Origin: CAYYJR01 sp964472305
Lineage (GTDB): Bacteria; Armatimonadota; Hebobacteria; CAIYQO01
Length of the DNA: 64,000 nucleotides
Assembly: GCA_964472305.1 (NCBI GenBank)
Contig: CAYYJR010000002.1
Coordinates: 62,001-126,000 of the forward strand
Direction: 5' to 3'
The position numbers and the translations under genes were made by a program. Below the pieces are notes generated by a model. That model did no database searches, was not told where the DNA came from, and saw only the letters and a program-made list of their open reading frames with translations. This document shows, one piece after another, positions 16,629 to 26,900 of this stretch (position 1 is its first letter; each line of letters opens with the position of its first letter).

Positions 16629-17543
16629 ATGGTGACCGCACCACTCTACATCGGCACATCCGGCTGGTCGTATCCATCGGGATACGGCAAATGGTCGGGC
16701 ATCTTCTACCCGCGGCGCTGGGCGGGCGACGAACTGGCCTATTACGCCGAGCGTTTCAACGCGGTCGAAGTGAACGCGACGTTCTATCGCCTGCCCGCGC
16801 TCGAGACGGTGCGCGGTTGGGTGCGGCGGACAACGGCGGGCTTTCGCTTCGCGGTGAAGCTGTTCCGCAAGTTTACCCATCCCGACTTCTACGCCCGCGA
16901 GGAAGGACAGTCGCCGGAGATCACCGCGGAGGATGTGGCGGCGATGCGCGGGGTGCTGGACGTGCTGGCAGAGGAGGGCCGGCTGGGAGCGGTGTTGGTG
17001 CAGTATCCGGAGTTCTTTCACCAGCGCGAGGCGAATATCACGATGCTGGCACGCACGCTGGATGCCTTTCGCGACTATCCGCTGGCGGTGGAACTGCGCC
17101 ACACGAGTTGGGAGAACGCGCGCACCCGCGCATTGCTGAGCGAGCGCCACGCCGCCTTCGCGCGCATCGATGAGCCGTGTTTCTCCAACCTGGATGCCCC
17201 CGACGCGGCGAAGGAACGGCTGTCCTATTGGCGCTTTCATGGCCGCAACGCCGACGCGTGGCGCACCCCCGGCGCGGGACACGGGCGCTACGATTACCAG
17301 TATACGCCGGACGAGGTTGACGCGCTGGCGGAGTTGATCGCCCGCCGCCTGCAGTCCGACCGTCCGATGTATCTGTTCTTCAATAATCACCCTGGCGGCA
17401 AAGCCGCCGCCAATGCCGTTTCCCTCGCCGCGCGGCTGAAACAGCCGCTGCCATATGCTAAATTTTCCCTGCTCGCGAAGACCTTCCCTGAATTGAAACC
17501 GCTCACCGGCGAGGCCGGCGGGCAGCGGAGTTTGTTGGAGTAA
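16629..17543 (+). CDS. DUF72 family protein (YecE-like)
   Basis: This 304-residue TIM-barrel-like protein of the DUF72 family starts YIGTSGWSYPSGYGKWSG and contains the family-typical EVNATFYRLP, FRFAVKLFRKFTH, LAVELRHTSWEN and FFNNHPGGKAAANA. The biochemical role of the family is not established. Start ATG 16629 begins the homology; an upstream in-frame TTG would lie inside the promoter. It stands alone, converging with the secreted protein gene at 17643. Confidence 0.9.
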   Translation: MVTAPLYIGTSGWSYPSGYGKWSGIFYPRRWAGDELAYYAERFNAVEVNATFYRLPALETVRGWVRRTTAGFRFAVKLFRKFTHPDFYAREEGQSPEITAEDVAAMRGVLDVLAEEGRLGAVLVQYPEFFHQREANITMLARTLDAFRDYPLAVELRHTSWENARTRALLSERHAAFARIDEPCFSNLDAPDAAKERLSYWRFHGRNADAWRTPGAGHGRYDYQYTPDEVDALAELIARRLQSDRPMYLFFNNHPGGKAAANAVSLAARLKQPLPYAKFSLLAKTFPELKPLTGEAGGQRSLLE

Positions 17544-17642
17544 CGAGTGGTGAAAGTGTTGAGGCGTTGCGTGCAAGGTTGCCGACGTGCGATTGCTCCT
17601 CACAGTTCGAGTGCCCATGCGGGAGGATACGAGTGGCCATGC

Positions 17643-18569
17643 TTACGGCGTCGCGGGTATTGGGGCGGTGGGTGCCGGTTGCGCGACGGGCGGCACGGGG
17701 TTGATGTCGCGGATTTCGCTGATGCCGGTGAGTTTGCCGAACGCGTCGAAGGTGAGGTTCACCGTGATTACCCCGGTGAAGCCGCAGGTGGGATCGACCA
17801 CCGCCCGGCCGGCACCGCGCCAGCCGTTCACGCTGCTCACCACCGACTGGCGGTATGTCACCTGCAGGCTGTCAGCCGGGATGGTGAAGCGCAGATTTTG
17901 CTCGATGGCGAATTCCTGCGTCAGGCGCAACCAGGCGACTACGGCATCGCGCACCGGTGCTTCATCATCGGGGAGCACGGCAGCCAGCGTGCCGAAGAAG
18001 ATACCCTCCAGATCCTTGGGTGTGGTCAGTTGCTTCAGCAGACCGTCTCTTTGCACCACGAACAGGTTGCACGAACGCAACGGCAGCGGAGCCGTGGCGG
18101 GCAGGCGCATGCTGTAAAATAATTGCGCGGGAAAGACACGTTCTACCGTGTCGTCGCTCACGCGTTGCGGGAGCACGGGTAATTGATAGCGGTCACCGTC
18201 AGCGGTCTTCACCCTGGCGGTCCATTCGGCAATACGTTTGGTCGGCGGCCATCCCCAGTTCAACCGGATGATCGCGCCGTCCAGCACGTCCATGCTGTCG
18301 CGGATCATCTGTCGATCGGTATCGGTCCGCGCCTGGCCCAGCGCATCGCGTTGATGCGCCAGCGCCTGTCGCAACGCCGGCAGGATCGCCGGACCTTCAG
18401 CCGCAAGCGCCTCCTCGACGGTCGCCATCGAGTCACGCGCGGGTGTCAACGTCGCGAGCAACGCCGTGATGCGCGCCGCCGGATCAGACGTGGGCGCCTC
18501 TTCCGCGTACAACCGCCACGGCGCCGCCAGCAGGAGCATGAATACCAGGAGAACTGATGCACGCACCAT
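17643..18569 (-). CDS. Secreted hypothetical protein
   Basis: This 308-residue protein has a clear signal peptide (MVRASVLLVFMLLLAAPWRLYAEE). The mature part starts with a helical, Ala/Leu-rich region (about residues 28-110), continues as a mixed domain containing two Cys residues (LRSCNLFVV and DPTCGFTG) that could form a disulfide, and ends with a Pro-rich tail. No family is recognised. An AAGGGAC ribosome-binding site precedes the ATG, and TACAAT at 18603-18598 could be its -10 box, although no good -35 hexamer is seen. Confidence 0.75.
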   Translation of the reverse strand: MVRASVLLVFMLLLAAPWRLYAEEAPTSDPAARITALLATLTPARDSMATVEEALAAEGPAILPALRQALAHQRDALGQARTDTDRQMIRDSMDVLDGAIIRLNWGWPPTKRIAEWTARVKTADGDRYQLPVLPQRVSDDTVERVFPAQLFYSMRLPATAPLPLRSCNLFVVQRDGLLKQLTTPKDLEGIFFGTLAAVLPDDEAPVRDAVVAWLRLTQEFAIEQNLRFTIPADSLQVTYRQSVVSSVNGWRGAGRAVVDPTCGFTGVITVNLTFDAFGKLTGISEIRDINPVPPVAQPAPTAPIPATP

Positions 18570-18727
18570 GACCGTCCCTTGTCAACGAAACCTTTTCATT
18601 GTACTACGCCCGGACGGAAAAAAGAGCGAACCTCAATATTATTTTCGCTCCTCTCCTTCCATTACAGCCGTTCCGGCAGCTTCGGCGCATGGGCGCGGGT
18701 GGTAGGATGAGGGCCGCGGGAGCCTGT

Positions 18728-20014
18728 CTACGTCCCTGCTGCCGGCGCATCGGCAAACGCCGGCATGTCGCCGGACTGATACTTCGCGCTGCCCCACGCC
18801 ATGTCGTCGATGAGGCAGAAGCCGCATGCGCAGCGCAACTGGCCGCCGTCCTGTGTGAAATCCAGCATGGCGCGGCGCAGCGTCGTGTCGCGCGGGGCGG
18901 TTTTCAGGTCCGCGGGTTTCGCGCCGAAGACGCGGTAATAGGGTTCGCGGTCATGCGACAGCAGCGGCGCCAGGTAAAACTCGCGTTGCACGCGCACGAT
19001 ATTGGCGGTGGGGGGCAGCAGTTGCTGATACTGGGCATCGAAGAACCAGGTGCCGCAGACGAAGGCAGTCACGCGCGGGCGTTCGGGGTAATAGCGCGCA
19101 AAAAAGTCTCGCGCCGCGCGAAGCGAGTCACCACAGGTGTCGAAATCCATCGGACCATCTTCGGGGATATGAATGTCCAGCACCGGATCGCCCGTCGCGA
19201 GGACGGGTTGCCACTCGACCAGCGGCAGCGTCATCGACCGCGGCAGTACCCATCCCCGCGGGTGCACCGGATAACCGGTCGCCGTCTCGGGGGTCAATAC
19301 GAACTCCCGCACCCGGGCTTCCGGGTCGTATACCGCATTGGTGCCGTCGACATAACCGTCGCCGCGCACCGGCTCCGTGCTCGCCCACAGCGCGAGCACG
19401 CGACCTGACGCGCGATGGCGAAACGCACGCGTCGGTCCGTAATACGCGCACTGGATAAACTCCAGCCGACCCAGCCGATACAACTGCCCGGCAAAATGGT
19501 TGAGTGGCCAGCTGATGTTCTGGATGCCCCAGTAGCCGTGCTGCCGCCGGAAATGGCGCATCCACACCGCCAGCACCGTCAGTGTGGCGCGGGTTACGTC
19601 CTCCGGTACGCCGCGCGTCGCGTGCAGCGCGCGCAGGCGCGGCGCGCCGCCCAGCAGCACCAGCGCGGGAATCATGGCGAACGGCGCAGGCAGCGGTTGC
19701 ACCATCAGCGGCCAGGCGGACACCTCCGCCGACGGCGGCATCGGGTCACGGAAATACTGTTGAAAGAGAAACCAGGCGAAACGGCTAAGTACGGGCGACT
19801 TCCGCACCTGTGCCGCCGCCTCCAGCATCGCCTGGCGCATGTCTTCCGGACAATTGAAGCCGCCGCAAACTTCCGCGACAAATCCCTCTGTCAGGAACGG
19901 CACTTCACCGGGATAGGTCGCCTGCGCCACTCCCCACGCTTCCGGCCACTCCGGCGGTGTCGCGCTGAAACCAAGGGTAGACATCACTGCCTCAAACGAG
20001 GGAATCTCAGTCAA
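18728..20014 (-). CDS. Probable two-domain acyltransferase (NAT_N/GNAT_C-type)
   Basis: This 428-residue soluble protein resembles the acyltransferase-domain proteins made of an N-terminal helical domain and a C-terminal GNAT-like domain. The stretches WPLNHFAGQLYRLGRLEFIQ (about 180-199) and HIPEDGPMDFDTCGDSLRAA, followed by FVCGTWFFDAQYQQLLPPTANIV, are what I associate with that family. The acyl donor and acceptor are unknown. The tail has a CACGFC motif. The start is TTG 20014, preceded by AAGGAG at 7 nt; the frame remains open to 20038. A promoter with a short leader supports this start. Confidence 0.6.
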   Translation of the reverse strand: MTEIPSFEAVMSTLGFSATPPEWPEAWGVAQATYPGEVPFLTEGFVAEVCGGFNCPEDMRQAMLEAAAQVRKSPVLSRFAWFLFQQYFRDPMPPSAEVSAWPLMVQPLPAPFAMIPALVLLGGAPRLRALHATRGVPEDVTRATLTVLAVWMRHFRRQHGYWGIQNISWPLNHFAGQLYRLGRLEFIQCAYYGPTRAFRHRASGRVLALWASTEPVRGDGYVDGTNAVYDPEARVREFVLTPETATGYPVHPRGWVLPRSMTLPLVEWQPVLATGDPVLDIHIPEDGPMDFDTCGDSLRAARDFFARYYPERPRVTAFVCGTWFFDAQYQQLLPPTANIVRVQREFYLAPLLSHDREPYYRVFGAKPADLKTAPRDTTLRRAMLDFTQDGGQLRCACGFCLIDDMAWGSAKYQSGDMPAFADAPAAGT

Positions 20015-20046
20015 GGGAACGCTCCTTCCAGGCAACACTTGCCCTC

Positions 20047-20076
20047 ATCCTAACACCGGCGGTATGGGGAATGCAA
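20047..20076 (-). promoter_or_regulatory. Promoter of the acyltransferase-like gene
   Basis: On the minus strand TTGCAT (20076-20071), an 18-nt spacer and TAGGAT (20052-20047) place the transcript start near 20040. This leaves about 26 nt, including AAGGAG, before TTG 20014. Confidence 0.5.
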
Positions 20077-20148
20077 GATCAACTAGCAGCTCGGTTCCCC
20101 CGTTTCCCTTTGCGAGCGTTTGCGGTGGCAATGGCTGAACCCGCCACT

Positions 20149-20177
20149 TTGACGCGCCATGCGCCTTCCCCTACAAT
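20149..20177 (+). promoter_or_regulatory. Promoter of mutS
   Basis: TTGACG (20149-20154), a 17-nt spacer and TACAAT (20172-20177). Transcription would start near 20184 with a leader of only about 15 nt, in which GGAGG overlaps the predicted first bases. Confidence 0.65.
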
Positions 20178-20198
20178 AAGGCGGAGGATTCACGCCAC

Positions 20199-22829
20199 GT
20201 GTCCAATGATGCGCTTACCCCGATGTTCCGCCAATACCAGGAATTGAAGCGTCAGTACCCTGACGTCATCCTGCTGTTTCGCTGTGGCGACTTTTATGAG
20301 ATGTATGGCGAAGACGCGGTGATCGGCGCACAGGCGATGGACATCGCGCTCACCGCGCGCGAGGTGCGCGGCGCGAAGATGCCGATGGCGGGCGTGCCGT
20401 TTCACGCAATCGACCGCTACCTGGCGCGGTTGCTCTCTTCCGGGCACAAGGCGGCGCTGGCCGAGCAGATGGAAGACCCGCGGCTGGCGAAGGGACTGGT
20501 GAAGCGCGACGTCACCCGCATCATCACTCCTGGCACGGTGGTGGAAGAATACCTGCTCGACGAACGCTCCAACAATTACCTGCTCGCGCTGCATACCGCA
20601 CATGGCTGCGGGCTGGCTATTGCCGATTGTTCCACCGGTGAATTTCTGGTGACCGAAGTGGCGGGCGACCGCGCGCACGAACGCATTCTGGAAGAGGTGG
20701 CACGGCTGCAACCGGCGGAAGTGTTGCTGCCGGAAGCATTGCGCGACAACGAGGCCTTGCTCGAGGGACTTCGCGCGCGCACGACGGCGCCCATTACCTT
20801 CCCCGATATGAGCGCATATGCATGGGAAACCGCCGCGGACACGCTCACCCACCATTTCGGCGTCACCTCGCTGCGCGGCTTCGGCTGCGAGGAACTGCCG
20901 CTGGCGGTGGCAGCCGCCGGACTGCTGTTGCGCTATCTGCACCAGACGCAAAAGACCACGGTGGGACAAATTCGCACGCTGAGCACCTATTCGCTCGACG
21001 ATCGCATGCTGCTGGATACCCCCACGCGGCGCAACCTGGAGTTGACGCATTCGCTGCGCGACGGCGGACGCACCCATTCAGTGCTGTGGCTGCTCGACCA
21101 GACGCGCACCGCGATGGGCGCGCGCCTGCTGAAAAAATGGCTGATCGCGCCGTTGCTGGATGTCGATGCCATCAATCGCCGGTTGGATGCCGTGGCTGCC
21201 TTTCGCGAAGACGACCTGACGCGCGAGAAAGTGCGCGAGGAACTGCGCAACATCAGCGACCTGGAGCGGCTGCTGTCGCGCGCCGCCAGCGGCGCCGGTA
21301 ACGCGCGCGACCTGGCGCAACTGCGCGACTCGTTGAGCGTGGCGCCGCGCCTGCTGGCCTTGCTGGAGGACGCGCACCCGGTGTTGCGCGTGTTGGTGGA
21401 GGGCGCGGACCCGCTGGTCGATTTGCGTGAGGCGCTGGCGGCGGGCATTGTGGATGCGCCGCCCATCTCGCTGCGCGACGGCGGCATGATCCGTGCGGGT
21501 TACAACACCGAGCTGGACACGCTGCGCAAAGTGACCACTGAAGGAAAAGACTGGATCGCCGCGTTGGAAGCCAGCGAGCGCGAGCGCAGCGGTATCAAGT
21601 CGCTGAAGGTCGGCTTCAATGCGGTGTTCGGCTACTATATCGAGGTGAGCCGCCTGAACGCGGACCTGGTGCCGCAGGATTATATCCGCAAGCAGACGCT
21701 GGCCAACGCGGAACGTTTCATCACCCCCGCGCTGAAAGAATACGAGGCGATGGTGCTAGGCGCGGAAGATAAGCTGAAGGAACTGGAGTTCAAGCTGTTT
21801 ACCGCCTTGCGCGGCGCGGTGGCGATGGAGGCCGACCGCCTGCAGCAGTTGGCGCGCCTGCTGGCACAGGTGGACGTGCTCGCAAATTTCGCTGAAGTCG
21901 CCGCGCGCAACCGGTATCGCCGTCCGGAGATTGTCGCTGATGAAACGCTCACCATCGTCAACGGCCGCCACCCGGTGGTGGAACAGACGCTGGCGGGCGA
22001 ACGCTTCGTGCCCAACGACACGCATCTCGACACCATGGCGGATCAACTTATTATCCTCACCGGGCCGAATATGGCCGGCAAGAGCACCTATTTGCGTCAG
22101 GTGGCGCTCATCACGCTGATGGCGCAACTTGGCAGCTTCGTGCCTGCCGATGAGGCGCGCATCGGGGTGGTGGACCGCGTGTTCACCCGCGTGGGTGCCA
22201 GCGACGACCTGGCGACCGGGCAATCCACCTTCATGGTGGAAATGACGGAGACAGCCAACATTCTCAACAATGCCACCCGCCGCAGCCTGGTCATCCTTGA
22301 CGAAATCGGGCGCGGCACCAGCACCTTCGACGGCCTCTCGCTGGCGTGGGCAGTAGCCGAGTACCTGCACGAATCGCCGCGCCTGGGCTGCAAAACGCTC
22401 TTCGCCACCCACTACCACCAGTTGAACGAACTGGAAAACACGCTGCCGCGCGCGCAGAACTATCGCATTGCAGTGAAGGAAGGGGCGGACGGCATCGTCT
22501 TCCTGCGCAAGATCGTCGCCGGCGGCACAGACCGCAGCTACGGCATCCACGTCGCCAAACTCGCCGGCCTGCCGCAGGCGGTGGTCGAACGCGCACAGCA
22601 GGTGCTGCAATCGCTGGAGGAAAACGACCAGATCGCCGAACACGCCCGCGGCCTGGTGGACAAACACGCCACCATCCCCCCACCGCTGCCGCGCACACAG
22701 CTCACCCTGTTCGAAGTGGTGGAGCACCCCGTGGTGGAAGAATTGATAGCCGTCGATGTCGACGACCTTACCCCCCGCCAGGCTCTCGATATGCTCGCCA
22801 AGCTGCAGAAGAAGGCGAAGAAGAAATGA
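20199..22829 (+). CDS. mutS: DNA mismatch repair protein MutS
   Basis: This full-length MutS of 876 residues recognises mismatches and starts repair with MutL. The mismatch-wedging Phe-x-Glu is in RCGDFYEMYGEDA near the N-terminus. The connector and lever domains follow. The ATPase has the P-loop TGPNMAGKSTYLRQ, the Walker B region LVILDEIGRGTSTFDG and the ATHYHQL switch. The C-terminal DTPRQAL-like tetramer/dimer helix reads LTPRQALDMLAKLQ. The start is GTG 20199, giving the family start MSNDALTPMFRQY with GGAGG upstream. No mutL follows in the window. Confidence 0.97.
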   Translation: MSNDALTPMFRQYQELKRQYPDVILLFRCGDFYEMYGEDAVIGAQAMDIALTAREVRGAKMPMAGVPFHAIDRYLARLLSSGHKAALAEQMEDPRLAKGLVKRDVTRIITPGTVVEEYLLDERSNNYLLALHTAHGCGLAIADCSTGEFLVTEVAGDRAHERILEEVARLQPAEVLLPEALRDNEALLEGLRARTTAPITFPDMSAYAWETAADTLTHHFGVTSLRGFGCEELPLAVAAAGLLLRYLHQTQKTTVGQIRTLSTYSLDDRMLLDTPTRRNLELTHSLRDGGRTHSVLWLLDQTRTAMGARLLKKWLIAPLLDVDAINRRLDAVAAFREDDLTREKVREELRNISDLERLLSRAASGAGNARDLAQLRDSLSVAPRLLALLEDAHPVLRVLVEGADPLVDLREALAAGIVDAPPISLRDGGMIRAGYNTELDTLRKVTTEGKDWIAALEASERERSGIKSLKVGFNAVFGYYIEVSRLNADLVPQDYIRKQTLANAERFITPALKEYEAMVLGAEDKLKELEFKLFTALRGAVAMEADRLQQLARLLAQVDVLANFAEVAARNRYRRPEIVADETLTIVNGRHPVVEQTLAGERFVPNDTHLDTMADQLIILTGPNMAGKSTYLRQVALITLMAQLGSFVPADEARIGVVDRVFTRVGASDDLATGQSTFMVEMTETANILNNATRRSLVILDEIGRGTSTFDGLSLAWAVAEYLHESPRLGCKTLFATHYHQLNELENTLPRAQNYRIAVKEGADGIVFLRKIVAGGTDRSYGIHVAKLAGLPQAVVERAQQVLQSLEENDQIAEHARGLVDKHATIPPPLPRTQLTLFEVVEHPVVEELIAVDVDDLTPRQALDMLAKLQKKAKKK

Positions 22830-23024
22830 CGGATGGCCATGGTGTGGCTGGGCGCGGTGAACCGAGCGTCAACGTCGGTCTGACAAGCATCATGGGACAT
22901 TCTTTTAACAAATCTTAATCCCCCCGGCGGCCAAGTGGTGAATTTCCATCCCGAAAGTGGCAATATTAGTAGTACCATTCCAGGGGTAAGTACCGGGAAA
23001 GGCCAGCGGAGCATACGGTTTTCG

Positions 23025-23053
23025 TTGACGTGGTACAGGCGGTTTGTTATACT
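23025..23053 (+). promoter_or_regulatory. Promoter of the response-regulator gene
   Basis: TTGACG (23025-23030), a 17-nt spacer and TATACT (23048-23053): close to consensus. The start site would be near 23060, 58 nt before the ATG at 23118. Confidence 0.75.
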
Positions 23054-23117
23054 CGGATTAAGCCAACGCCGGACGTAAGGAGTGGCTGCGCAGACTACTC
23101 GCAGAGGGGCATCGGAA

Positions 23118-23525
23118 ATGCAAAAAAAGATTTTAGCCGTCGATGATGAGCGCCATATTGTCCGTTTGATCCAGGTCAATCTTGAACGGGCAGGCTACAA
23201 TGTCATTACTGCCTTCGATGGGCGCGAAGCCTTGAAGAAGATCGCAGATGAGAAGCCGGATCTGGTGGTACTCGACGTAATGATGCCATACATGAACGGG
23301 CTGGAAGCCCTGAAGCAGATCCGCGCCAATCCGCAGACCCGCAATCTGCCGGTGATCATGTTGACCGCCAAGGCCCAGGACCAGGATGTTTTCCAGGGTT
23401 ACTCGTATGGGGTTGATATTTATTTGACGAAACCGTTCAATCCGATGGAGCTATTGACATTTGTCAAGCGCATTTTCACGGATATGGAAACAGAGGAAGA
23501 TGAGGATAACGTCTACAATGTCTAA
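23118..23525 (+). CDS. Receiver-only response regulator
   Basis: This 135-residue protein is a single CheY-like receiver with no output domain. The acidic pocket AVDDE, the phospho-acceptor Asp in LVVLDVMMP (about residue 54), the switch Thr in IMLTAKA and Lys in YLTKPFNP are all intact, so it should be phosphorylated by a histidine kinase. An acidic tail (TEEDEDNVYNV) follows. No kinase is encoded nearby, so its partner and output are unknown. The start at 23118 has AGGGG upstream. The next small membrane protein gene begins within its last codons. Confidence 0.9.
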   Translation: MQKKILAVDDERHIVRLIQVNLERAGYNVITAFDGREALKKIADEKPDLVVLDVMMPYMNGLEALKQIRANPQTRNLPVIMLTAKAQDQDVFQGYSYGVDIYLTKPFNPMELLTFVKRIFTDMETEEDEDNVYNV

Positions 23526-23730
23526 CGGGAGTTCCTCTTCGGCGGCGATGCAGGTAGTGACGGGCACGGTGATCGCCCTGGGACTGGCAACGGTCCTCTG
23601 GGTGGTGCTGACCCGGCGCACTACCACGTTTGGCATGGACCCCCAGGTGGAGATCGATAAGCGCATCGACAGCCTGGAAGTTTCACTCAATCGGTTGCAG
23701 GACGTCTTCGGACAGACGGTCGGCGGATAA
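23518..23730 (+). CDS. Small single-span membrane protein
   Basis: The protein has 70 residues: a Ser-rich N-terminus, one hydrophobic helix (VVTGTVIALGLATVLWVVL), basic residues RR just after it, then a short amphipathic region (IDKRIDSLEVSLNRLQDVF) with a heptad-like pattern that could be a coiled coil. The positive-inside rule puts the C-terminal coil in the cytoplasm. It overlaps the response-regulator gene by 8 nt, so the two are likely translated together and may work together. No family name is known to me. Confidence 0.65.
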   Translation: MSNGSSSSAAMQVVTGTVIALGLATVLWVVLTRRTTTFGMDPQVEIDKRIDSLEVSLNRLQDVFGQTVGG

Positions 23731-23925
23731 CGGACGTCACAGTTCAACAGCGGGCGTGTCGGCGAGTGGCGCCGGCGCGCCCGTTATCGCGTCCGGAAGA
23801 CCGGCCAGGCCTGTTACGATCGACCGGTGATGGGGAAAAGATACAAGAACGGTCCGCATTGCGGTCGCGGCTGGCGTGCAGCACCGCGGTGTTCACCAAT
23901 CTTCCGCTTCCCGAGGTATTCCGGC

Positions 23926-26900
23926 ATGCTCAAACACAGCAACATTACCCTGGAGCGTATCAAGCGAGCGCTTGAGGAATTGCACCAACAACTCTGGATT
24001 GAGCAGCGCCCGCTGCGGGTCGCCGTCTATCAGTGCGCGGAGCCGATTCCGTATATCGATGCCGTACAACAGACGTATATCCCCGTACAGCCGGGCTTCA
24101 CCTGGGGACCGGTGTGGTCCACCGCCTGGTTTCACCTGCAAGGCGATTACCCGGCGGAGTGGACGGGGGAGACGGTGTCGGCGTTGATCGATACCGGTTC
24201 CGAGGCGTTGGTGTGGGTGCAAGGTGCCCCCGCGCAGGGATTGGATCCCAATCGCCGCGATTTCGTACTGACACCGCGAGCGAACGGCGCCGGCAAGGTG
24301 GATCTCCATGTCGAGGCGGCGGGAAACCAGCCGTTCGGTGCCAGTCCGAGCGGTGTCTTTACGCTGGGCGCCGCCGCGGTAGCGCGCTTTCACCGCGCGG
24401 CATGGGAGCTGTATCACGACTTGCGCGTGCTGTATGAACTGGCGATCGAACTGCCCGAATCGGAAGGTCGACGCGCCAGGCTGATTTACGCGCTGAACGA
24501 AGCGGTGAACTGTTACCGTCGTGGCGGGGCTGAGGCTTTTGCCGCGGCGCGCGCGGTGCTGGCCACGGAATACGCGCAGCCCGCCGCTACCTCGGTCGGG
24601 TGCGCAACCGTGTTGGGTCACTCGCATATCGACACCGCCTGGCTGTGGCCGTTGCGCGAAACGGTGCGAAAATGCGCCCGCACCTTCTCCACCGTGCTCA
24701 ATAACATGGAAGCCTACCCCGAGTACCGCTACGTGCAGAGCCAGCCGCAGTTGTATGTCTTCATGAAAGAGCAGTATCCCGACCTTTTCGCGCGCATCAA
24801 GCAGGCGGTCGCGGATGGCCGCTGGGAACCGCAAGGCGCGATGTGGGTGGAGGCGGACGCCAACTTGATCTCCGGTGAATCGATGATCCGCCAGATTCTG
24901 CACGGCACCCGCTTTTTCCGCGACGAATTCGGCGTGGAGACAAATATCCTCTGGCTGCCGGACGTGTTCGGCTACTCGGCGGCGATGCCGCAGATTCTGC
25001 GGGGGTGCGGTATCCCCTACTTCATGACGCAGAAGATCTCGTGGAACCAGTTCAATTCGTTTCCGCACCACACGTTCTGGTGGGAAGGCATTGACGGCAC
25101 CCGCGTGCTGTCGCATTTCCTGCCCGCCGACACCTACAACGGCTGTCTCAACCCGCGAGAGATGCGCTATGGCGAACAGAATTTTCGCGACAAGGATCGC
25201 GCGCAGGACTGGTTGTATTTGTTCGGTTACGGCGACGGCGGCGGCGGTCCGACCAGGGAGATGCTGGAATCTGCCCGCCGCATGCGCGACGTGGAAGGCT
25301 TGCCGAAGGTGACGCAAGGTTTCGCCGGCGATTGGTTCCCGCGCATGGCGGAGCGGACGCGCGATCTGTGCACCTGGGTGGGCGAACTATATTTCGAACT
25401 GCATCGCGGCACCTACACCACGCAGGCGCGCAACAAATGGCATAACCGCCGCAGCGAACTGTTATTGCGCGACGCGGAGTTTCTCGCCGCGGTACAGCCC
25501 GATGGTGACGCCTACCCGGCTGACACGCTGGACACGGCATGGAAACTGGTGCTGCTCAACCAGTTCCATGATATTATTCCCGGCTCGTCCATTCGCTGGG
25601 TCTACGAGGATTCCGAACGGCATTATGCGCAAGTGCGCGCCATGGGCGACGGCATGGTGGCGAAAAGCCTGGCGGCCTTTGCCGCCGCCATCGACACCAG
25701 CGAGTTGACACACCCGGTGGTGGTGTGGAATACGCTTTCCTTCCCGCGCGCGGGGGTGGTCAGCCTGCCGTGGTCGGGCGCCGCGGAGGTGACCGTTGTT
25801 CCACCGCGCGGCGAGGCCATGCGCACTCAGCTCATCGAAGAAGACGGCGAGCGGCGCCTGCTGCTCGAAGTGGGCGAGACGCCGCCGATGGGGTACGTGG
25901 TGCTTGACCTGCGCGAGGATGCCGCCGCAAGCGTATCGGGCGACGTGGTAACCGTTACGACGCACGTGCTGGAGAACGAGTTGGTGCGCGCAGAGCTGGA
26001 TGACACCGGCGCCGTGATCTCGTTTTTCGATAAGCAGGTGGAGCGGGAGATCATCCCCGACGATGCTATCGGCAATCTGTTCCAACGCTTCGACGACCAT
26101 CCCAACAATTATGACGCGTGGGATATCGACGTGACCTACGAGGAAGTGGGTGAGGACCTGCGCGCGCCGGCCACACTGACAGTGGCGGAAGCCGGGCCGG
26201 TGCGCGGCGCCATCCGCGTCGAGCGCCAGCTCACTCCCACCGCCCATCTGGTTCAGTATATCCGGCTGGAGGTGAACAGCCGCCGGCTGGATTTTACGAC
26301 GACCATCGACTGGCACGAATCGCACGCGCTGCTCAAAGTCGCCTTTCCGGTAACCATCTACAGCACCCGTGCAACGTACGATATTCAATTCGGCCACCTG
26401 GAGCGGCCCACTCATCGCAACACGTCATGGGACGTGGCGCGCTTCGAAGTGTGCGCGCACAAGTGGGCCGATCTCTCCGAGAGCGACTATGGCGTGGCAT
26501 TGCTCAATGATGGCAAATATGGCTACGACGTGCACGGCAACGTGCTGCGGCTCAGCTTGCTGCGCGCGGCGAAAAGCCCGGATGAGCAAGCGGACATGGG
26601 CACCCACCATTTCACCTATAGTCTGCTGCCGCACCGCGGCGACGTGGTGAACAGTGGCGTGCCGCTGGCGGGTTACGATGTCAATGTGCCGTTGCGCGCG
26701 CAGGCGCTGCCGGTGCAGGAAGGCGTGCTGGCGCGCTCGCACAGCTACTTCCGGCTGGACAAGCCGAATCTGATTATTGAGTCGGTGAAGCGCGCGGAAG
26801 ACGACGACGGCCTGATTGTGCGGCTCTACGAAGCCTATCGCCGCCGTGGTGCCGCGCGCTTGCTGGTCAACGGTCTTTGCGCGCGCGTCACCCGCACCGA

